A stretch of 64,000 bases of DNA, from contig JAWPHD010001144.1 of assembly GCA_037043455.1 (NCBI GenBank), positions 124,001 to 188,000 of the forward strand. The letters run 5' to 3'. Below are positions 57,926 through 64,000 of the stretch, piece by piece. The notes under the pieces are model-generated. The model did no database searches and was not told where the DNA came from. It saw only the letters and a list, made by a program, of their open reading frames with translations. The translations under genes were made by a program, and so were the position numbers. Within the stretch, counting starts at the first letter, position 1; the number at the start of each line of letters is the position of its first letter. This stretch comes from Cyrtodaria siliqua (taxonomy: Eukaryota; Mollusca; Bivalvia; Adapedonta; Hiatellidae).

Positions 57926-59770
57926 GAAAATGGACCGACACCTTTGTGACTTAGCACACATGTTCATAACTATAAGTATGCCCCTGTTCTGTTTAACATG
58001 TTTTGGTTAAATTGTTGAATGTACATCCCTATTCCACAAAGTACATGACCTACAGTTTTGAAATTTGACGCGTGAGTTATACCGACAAATTGTACTATAA
58101 ACAATTTAGGTATTTAAAAAATTACAATAGAACTGTCACTGAAAATTATGATTACCCGCGCTCTTTTGATATATCCGATGAGGATGGGCAAATTCAAAAA
58201 AGAAATGTCTAAAATATTTGTTTGTCACCAGTTATTATGTGTATATGAAGTTTGGGAACACTCCCATTCAAAACAGTTTGAGGAATGCAAGTAATATTAA
58301 AAATGTGTTACGCGACCGGACAAATGTGTAACTTGACTGAACGCCACGGGAGATTACGGACATCGTGATTCCTATATAGCCCCCACCTCACTTTGTGAAA
58401 GCGGGTGTATATAAACAACACGGGATTTCATAATGTATATACTCCTATAACTGAACTTTAAATTTACTATTACCATATGTAAATATATAAATCAACTTTC
58501 TTGATTTATTTCACGCAGTATACTTGATCAACCTAATTGAATTGTCTTAAAACCAATTATATGCATAGGGACGTTTTTGTAAGATATGTAGCAGAGAGGA
58601 CATATAGGTGATTGCATATACAATTGTATCGTGTGTGTGTGTGTGCGTGCGTGCGTGTGTGTGTGTGTGTGCAGTTAAATGTCTTTGTTGTTAATCTCTT
58701 TGAAAGTTGAAAGACGTTGGCGCTTACAGTTGATATCAAAAACATTCTAAATACATATATTATCAATTTACATAATGGCAGTCGATTCTGGTATTTAATC
58801 CACAGTAATGGATTGCATTTGATTGGTCATGAATGGTCACTTGGCGCAATCTAATACCAGACCAAAACTTAAACATTTTCCATATAGACACATGTCTGCA
58901 TTCTATTTAAAGAGATCAGACATCTGATCTAAAACTGGAACTCGTATGTACTAATACGCTATCTAGAGTAATTATACCTTTATCGAACTGTATATGTTAG
59001 AGTGTTATTTAACAGGTTGAACATTATTTAACATTACTGTCTAAATTAAAATACCCACTTCAGTATATCTACAAAGAACAATGTACGTACGTAAACAAAA
59101 CAGAAGTAATACACGTTATGGTATTGGGTTAGAAACAATACATTCTATTCTAACTACCAATAACTATAATATATACAAGTGACTATGGAGTATTAATACA
59201 TACTAGAGCTATCAAAGTAGCATGCATGCAAGATAGCATGACTAAGTATTCTGACCGTTCCAAATCGATAACCATGTCTTCACCACTCATTGTGTTGTGT
59301 ATTGTCCTTTTCATTGGCAGTTGCATATTTAATTTGCTCTTTGTGGTGCAGTACGGACATATGCTGATGTTGCGGTTGGGTACCGTGATTTCTACAGTAC
59401 ACTTTTTTTTCTCTTTTTTGCACTTTGACTCATGGACAGAGGGATCTGATTGATCCGTTAAAGATGTATAATGTTATACTCATCATTCGATATCCCTGTT
59501 TAACAAGCACTGTAACTTTGTCATGCATTCCCCCAAAATACTCATTTTCTGCCTATTTGCACTTGCAGTTATCAGTACAGCATTCGCACCACTATTGGAT
59601 CTTCATGTATTGTTTACGATAGTCTGGTGTGTAAATTGTCCAAATGACAAAAGTCAGCAGCATTTATTGTTAATAACATTAAGGTCGTTTATACATGTAT
59701 GTATGTTGTTCATGCCTTGTTTCACAACGTATTATCTTACTAAAAGATTCCTGCTTCGCGGATTTATTTG
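57926..59770. other. Intergenic, no supported gene
   Basis: A (GT)n run lies at 58627-58672. Overlapping frames near 59226-59900 encode hydrophobic stretches but have no splice or family support. Confidence 0.45.
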
Positions 59771-59773
59771 TAT

Positions 59774-60100
59774 GCTTCGCCACGAATGTGAAGCGGGCAT
59801 ATAGTGTTACTAGTGTTCGTCCACCGCTCCGTCCGACCACCCAGCCACACGTACGTACGAACGAAGAAGAAAAGTGTTTACATTAACGTATTCCATTTCT
59901 TAGACAAATGAAGCCGTTTAGCATTCAAACTTAATACATGTTTACATATGACCGCAGGATGTTCTTAACACAAGCATATCAATAGCAATGTCATTGACCT
60001 CATTTTTTTCACTTAGTAATTTTAACTTGTTTTATTATATTTGACTGGCGGCGCTAAAGTGGAAATGCGTGTCCCATGGTCACATTTAAGAGGACATGCG
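59774..60100 (+). repeat. Repeat head: hairpin and CCGTCCG box, with following body
   Basis: GCTTCGCCACGAATGTGAAGC hairpin, then GGGCATATAG, CGTCCACCGCTCCGTCCGAC. GTGTCCCATGGTCACATTTA at 60070 recalls GTCCCATGGACACATTTCTA in the similar repeat at 61440. Confidence 0.5.
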
Positions 60101-60195
60101 TATCCCATTGACATATTTCCTATTTAAAAGTAGATATATATGTTTAACAGTAAATGTAGCATTCAAGGACCACAGTGAACCAAAAACATGAATCG

Positions 60196-60434
60196 TTTGT
60201 TTGTATGGTGTTTTACGTAATTTTCAACACATGTAAGGTTATATATGGCGGTCGATATTTTGTGGTGGAGTCAGAACATCCACTTTTCCTGTGTAGAACC
60301 AGTACTATAGACCTCCCGCCATCCGTAAGAATCGACACTACATTACGAGTCGAGCTCCAAGTGGGATTCGAACCCGCAGCGGTGAGAGGCGAGTTTACAA
60401 CGCAACGTCGTTAACCATTCGGCCACGGAGACGC
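60196..60434 (-). mobile_element. tRNA-derived SINE, best copy
   Basis: On the minus strand it begins CGTCTCCGTGGCCGAATGGT, then TAACGACG, a box A-like region. It continues to GCGGGTTCGAATCCCACTTG, an intact box B (GGTTCGAATCC). The tail (plus-strand left end) is GTTTGTTTGTATGGTGTTTT. The head resembles a Leu/Ser-type tRNA, but the rest is not a functional tRNA fold. Confidence 0.8.
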
Positions 60435-60489
60435 TTTAAAACATGAATCGAAATACATAACAATTACAAATATGATAAATAAGAGGCAA

Positions 60490-60840
60490 CGTACGTGCCA
60501 TCAAAAAACATAAAACGGTTGACAATAGGGCTTCCGCCTCCGAACGGTCAGTGAAAAAAAACAAGCCGTTGTGGGTTTAAACCTGGTTCTAGAATGTACC
60601 AAGCCTCACCCTATCCTATTGTCATCCCAATAAAAATGGGGCACTGTAGATAAAGAAATCACCTGTAACAAACTAGGCAGCACTATTAGGCAATATAAGT
60701 ATAATGCAAAGATGATCACGTGTATATGAATATAAATAAATAAAAGCACAGAAAACCACAAACTTAAGCAAGATCTCAATGACTTCTCAGGAGCCAAAGA
60801 AACAAGAGAATAAACCATTAAGGGTTTATGTAAATTAGCT
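60490..60840 (-). repeat. Interspersed repeat family S, minus-strand copy
   Basis: It contains GGTTGACAATAGGGCTTCCG, AACCTGGTTCTAGAATGTAC, TATTGTCATCCCAATAAAAA, AACAAACTAGGCAGCACTAT and AATATAAGTATAATGCAAAG, all minus-strand forms of the family blocks. Confidence 0.75.
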
Positions 60841-60924
60841 TAACACATAAATATATCTAATTCTTTCGTATTAAAAGTCAGCCAAACGAATATTCTAACT
60901 TTAAATTATTTTATATTTTACAGA

Positions 60925-61132
60925 ATGGGCGTTGCCATAGGAACGTACCGTTGTCGTATAGGCACATTCCGACATGGGTCGGGACTCCCTGTCCTTCTTC
61001 TTATTAGGATATATGTAAACAACAACGAATGCCTGAAGACGGTCGCGGCGGTCACATGCATTGGACTGCTTCTTCTTATGGCTGGCATCGAGGCAAATCC
61101 GGGACCTTTAAATCAACACACCGCTAATGGAG
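60925..61132 (+). CDS. Exon 1: leader with 2A-like recoding peptide
   Basis: Encodes 69 codons plus the first base of the next. Residues 1-39 carry several basic residues and a first hydrophobic patch ([10 protein letters not shown]). Residues 39-53 ([15 protein letters not shown]) are hydrophobic and lead straight into GIEANPGP (residues 54-61, codons 61084-61107). The 2A consensus is (D/G)(V/I)ExNPGP, and all fixed positions are kept. In active 2A peptides the ribosome fails to join the final G and P, here between codons 61102-61104 and 61105-61107. Donor G|GTAAAT. The leader might also work as a signal sequence. Confidence 0.82.
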
Positions 61133-63749
61133 GTAAATATCGCTAAAATATATTATGGCATGGGTAATACGTGTATGTCGGTCAAAAGTAGTACGGCGGG
61201 TGTTATGTCACCACCACTGAATGGTGAGGGGCATATAGCTTTAGTCCGTCCGAGTGTCCGTCCGTCCCGAAAAGTTTTTGTGTATATCTCCTCCTTCAAA
61301 ATTTTACAGGATGCTTACCTATGAGGTCAAGATGTGCATATCGATTCGGCGTCAAAAGCAACCTTGTTTTACCGGAGTTACGGCCTTTTTTGGTCAAATT
61401 TTACGTTTTCGCTGATTGTTTTCAGTGGAGGCATTCTTGTCCCATGGACACATTTCTAGCTGACACGGACATTGCGTGGTGTCTTCAGATACCTCGTCGG
61501 GAAAGTATGGGGTTCTACCTATATGCTATATGTCAAAGCATTGGATTGATGGCTCTATGGGTAATATGAAACATGATAACCCAGTTGTGCTTCAACTTTT
61601 AGAACAGTATAATTTTCTTATAGTTGATAATGTTATTATTTTCTGCTGGCTTCCAAACCATGTATGAATACGTGGTAATGATATAGCTGATAGTGCTGCT
61701 AAAGCAGCATTATATTTACATATATCTAATGTCAAATTACCTTATACTGATTTTAAAAGTTGTATTAACACATATTTTCGTACTTCTTGGCAAGCCGCTT
61801 GGGATTTGTCAGTTAACAATAAACTCCATTCAATTAAACCGTTACTCGGAGAATGGCGTTCTTCTAGTAGACCCAATCGTCGAGAAGAAATTGTCCTAGC
61901 CCGATGCAGGATAGGGCATACACGATATACTCATTCATATTTATTACAAGGTGAGCAACTACCAGAATGTATACCCTGCTTTGCACCGTTAACGGTCAAA
62001 CACATCTTGTCTTTGATCCTATGCGTCAAAGGTACTACAATGTTAATACATAAAACACCACTAATTCATTCGGTCGACATTATTTTCTTCAGATTGACAC
62101 CCTAACATGGATGCAATATTTATAAATTACCACTAAAATATCTGTTTCACTGATATACAACTTATTTAGTGACTAGATGCATTTTGTTTGAAAAGCCAAA
62201 AAAAAAAACTTTAGCTGAAACAGGCGCCACGAACAAAAATACTAAGCGTTACTGAGAGATAGCCATACGCTGTATACGTGATAATTAGATAATTATACAA
62301 AGATTTGCATGCAGCCATGTGTAAGAGACAACTAAACGGTGGTAAAACAAAACGCTGTATCTGCTAACTGGATAACTGCACTGAACATTATACTAAACTT
62401 ACATACATATATAACCATACACTGTACTATTTAAAACTAGGCAACTAGACTGACTACTCTGCAACTATAATCGTACCTTAATGACAATCAAACATAATCA
62501 GAGATATACTTAAAAGGGTAATTGAGTTAATGTGCTCTCAAAATGCTTTAGAACGTCTCTCAATGTGGAATGGCTATTAAATGAGATTCTTTGTGATAAT
62601 CACACTTCATTCGTGTAAGTCCATTCTTACATTTTTTTATATTTTTTTTTATATTTCAAGATCTAAAGATGGCAGCTGTAAAACAAGATTGCTCGATGTG
62701 TGGTAAACCAGGTTCCTCCCGATGCAGCCAGTGCAAGCTGCCGTACTGTAGCCAGCAATGTCAACGTGATGATTGGTCACACCACAAGCACGTTTGTAAA
62801 GCAGTCGGCAGGTATGCCAGCTTCCATGTTCACCGCTGCATCATAATCTACTTATATTAATTAATCATATTCATTGTCAAGCTAAGTTCTTGTAAATCAC
62901 ATTGAATCACATTGAATTATATAACGAATGTGCGAAATCCTAGAACTGAAACATTTCTAATTATTTCTACACAACATTTGCAATATGAGCTCTTTATATA
63001 CCAATCTAGGTAGTAGGGATAAAAATTAGTGGAATAATTGCAGGATAACTTGTTTAAACTAACTTTGTTTCAGTCACTTTTCCATTATTCCTTTGTTGTC
63101 AACACACTAATCTTTCTCTAAATGTGCATTCACCTATGACTGTACAATGGACAGTTTGTACCTGTGTTGGTATATTCACAACAAAGGAAAATTAAGAAAG
63201 ATAAAATGCGATTTTATAAACAGTATATGGATTTAATTTATGGTATGTTATCCCTACTACCTAGATTGGTATGTAAATATTTTGTTTTGAAAGTTTTGTG
63301 TAAAAAATACTCAGATACATGTTAGTTCTAGAATTTGGCGAAATCCCTATATAATACAATGTGATTTCCAAAGAATATACATGAACCTTAAATTGCAATA
63401 CTTCTGTGAAGTATATTTCCTTCGGCTGCATTAGTTATCTCTTAGCAAGATTTAGTAAACCATTTTTACGTTTAATATACGTTTATAAATAGTAGAATGG
63501 TTAGCTTTTAGAGGAAAATTTACAGCACATATCTGCAAAGATGCTTTCATGTTTATACACCTTTTACTTGTATGGAAAACTCAGCGGGACTTTACGTGGA
63601 TGTACATTCCCGTAAATCCGTTCGCCCTATCACTTAATCAACCGAGATTGTTTCTTTACGTATTGTTACGTTGCGGTTACAGGATGGCAGAACAGAATAA
63701 AGCATTTGAGAGTTCGTTGGATGTGAGTGTTGGCGATTCGTTAATTCCG
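60925..63749 (+). CDS. 2A-leader MYND zinc-finger protein (3'-incomplete)
   Basis: Exons 60925-61132, 62661-62811 and 63683-63749 join in phases 1, 2 and 0 and run off the right edge. The start ATG has a good context (A at -3, G at +4) and follows a TTTATATTTTACAG acceptor, which suggests a 5'UTR intron. Residues 1-61 form a leader with a hydrophobic segment and a 2A-like motif ending NPG|P. After a short linker comes a complete MYND finger. MYND fingers mostly bind proline-containing peptides in chromatin and other protein complexes. Other domains lie beyond the window, so overall function is unknown. Transposon remnants fill the introns. No gene name can be given. Confidence 0.8.
61211..61560 (+). 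repeat. Repeat head: hairpin and GTCCGTCC box, with body
   Basis: CCACCACTGAATGGTGAGGG hairpin, GGCATATAGC, AGTCCGTCCGAGTGTCCGTC. The body includes TCAAGATGTGCATATCG, CGGAGTTACGGCC and CCCATGGACACATTTCTAGC. Confidence 0.6.
61563..62100 (+). pseudogene. Non-LTR retrotransposon: RNase H domain end and C-terminal tail
   Basis: Reads [15 protein letters not shown], then [10 protein letters not shown] and, after a stop, [17 protein letters not shown]. The CWLPNHV...GND.AD signature is the last conserved block of retrotransposon RNase H. It continues through [40 protein letters not shown] and [16 protein letters not shown], the C-terminal tail that follows RNase H in LINEs of the I/jockey-like group. 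At least one stop and two frame changes are present, so it is dead. Two worse copies lie in the receptor gene (18961, 25940). Confidence 0.82.
62661..62811 (+). CDS. Exon 2: MYND-type zinc finger
   Basis: Acceptor ATTTCAAG, donor AG|GTATGC, phase 1 to 2. It encodes [20 protein letters not shown], then [20 protein letters not shown] and [10 protein letters not shown]. All eight zinc ligands are present with MYND spacing: C-x2-C, C-x2-C, YC-x3-C, H-x3-C (first ligand codon 62690, last 62795). The in-frame ATG at 62669 could in principle act as an alternative start, giving a MYND protein without the leader. Confidence 0.92.
62812..63682 (+). other. Intron 2 of the 2A-MYND gene
   Basis: Contains the MITE at 62998-63272 and otherwise unassigned AT-rich sequence. 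Acceptor is TTGCGGTTACAG. Confidence 0.75.
62998..63272. mobile_element. MITE with 24-bp perfect TIRs
   Basis: ATACCAATCTAGGTAGTAGG plus GATA at 62998-63021 is exactly inverted at 63249-63272. The 275-bp element has no coding capacity. TA-rich flanks (TTATAT and GTAAAT) would allow a TA-target superfamily, but this is not decisive. Identical arms point to a recent insertion. Confidence 0.88.
63683..63749 (+). CDS. Exon 3: following segment of the MYND protein
   Basis: Acceptor CGGTTACAG, donor CCG|GTAAGT, phase 2 to 0. It encodes [20 protein letters not shown] followed by IP. It is too short to show a domain. Accepted because both splice sites are strong and the phase fits exon 2. The gene continues beyond 64000. 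Confidence 0.7.
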
Positions 63750-64000
63750 GTAAGTAGAGGTCTACACGTACGAGACTAAGATGACAAGTAAAGTGCCAAT
63801 TCAATATATTACCGATTGTTATGACCGCAAAGAGCACTGTATTAGTTGCATGTAGGATCTGCATATAGACTACTCATGATACCTTGATTATGTGAAATTA
63901 ACAATTAAACTTTTATTAGCATTATTTAATAATTAAAATAACGGGCGTGAGGTGACCATTAGGCACCTTCGATATGACCATAGAGCATATACAACAAAAT
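63750..64000 (+). other. Start of intron 3
   Basis: AT-rich sequence with no exon before the window edge. Confidence 0.6.

Larger units (their letters stand above)
61133..62660 (+). other. Intron 1 of the 2A-MYND gene
   Basis: 1.5 kb, occupied by a GTCCGTCC-head repeat and a LINE fragment. The remainder (62105-62640) has no feature. Acceptor is the T-rich run at 62631-62650 followed by ATATTTCAAG. Confidence 0.8.

Noticed and set aside
59226..59804. Possible small membrane protein frames
   Set aside because: Overlapping short frames in different phases, with no conserved motif and no splice sites that would join them.
60364..60434. tRNA gene on the minus strand
   Set aside because: Box A and box B are recognisable, but the stems do not close properly and the sequence continues into a SINE body shared with two other loci.
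60925..61132. 2A leader as part of a non-LTR retrotransposon
   Set aside because: Retroelement 2As sit directly in front of endonuclease/RT frames. Here a donor site follows within 30 bases, and the next in-phase exon encodes a MYND finger. The nearby LINE piece is a C-terminal fragment of another frame, downstream of the donor.

Overview
The window is eukaryotic nuclear DNA. It is AT-rich, its genes are split into short exons by introns of several kilobases, and much of it is mobile-element debris and tandem repeats. A mosaic LDLa-LRR-7TM receptor of the molluscan GRL101/LGR type, repeat families of bivalve style, and a 2A-like peptide in a host-type gene all point to a bivalve mollusc. The species cannot be settled from sequence alone. 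There is no operon, CRISPR array, intact tRNA or rRNA.

Gene 1 (+ strand, 3175 to 43909) covers two thirds of the window. I could assemble twelve exons by hand. Together they keep one open frame of 1,091 codons plus a stop, and every intron phase matches. The order is: two LDLa-like modules, a canonical LDLa, an aberrant LDLa, a roughly 105-residue domain I do not recognise, a degenerate LDLa, two canonical LDLa, about seven leucine-rich repeats, a cysteine hinge, a rhodopsin-type seven-helix core (DRY, NPFLY) and a cytoplasmic tail. The 5' end lies outside the window. A duplicated noncoding block (1-185 and 3514-3720) suggests a further LDLa exon just upstream. The introns hold a relic Ty3/gypsy element (in the 5' flank or first intron), several MITEs, SINEs, LINE fragments and five large minisatellites.

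The interval 43.9-60.9 kb holds the receptor 3'UTR and then no gene I can support. It contains a piggyBac-like MITE, three near-perfect foldbacks, a LINE tail, a 24-bp minisatellite, two trinucleotide arrays in opposite orientation, and copies of repeats also found in the receptor introns.

Gene 2 (+ strand, starting at 60925 and running off the right edge) is the most interesting item. Its first coding exon encodes a short N-terminal segment ending in a hydrophobic stretch and a 2A-like translational recoding motif (GIEANPGP). It is joined in phase to an exon encoding a complete MYND zinc finger, then to a third exon. If the 2A is active, translation would give a separate 60-residue leader and a MYND protein that starts with proline.

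All exon boundaries come from reading splice signals and phases by eye, without transcript evidence. Repeat family names are given only where sequence features justify them.
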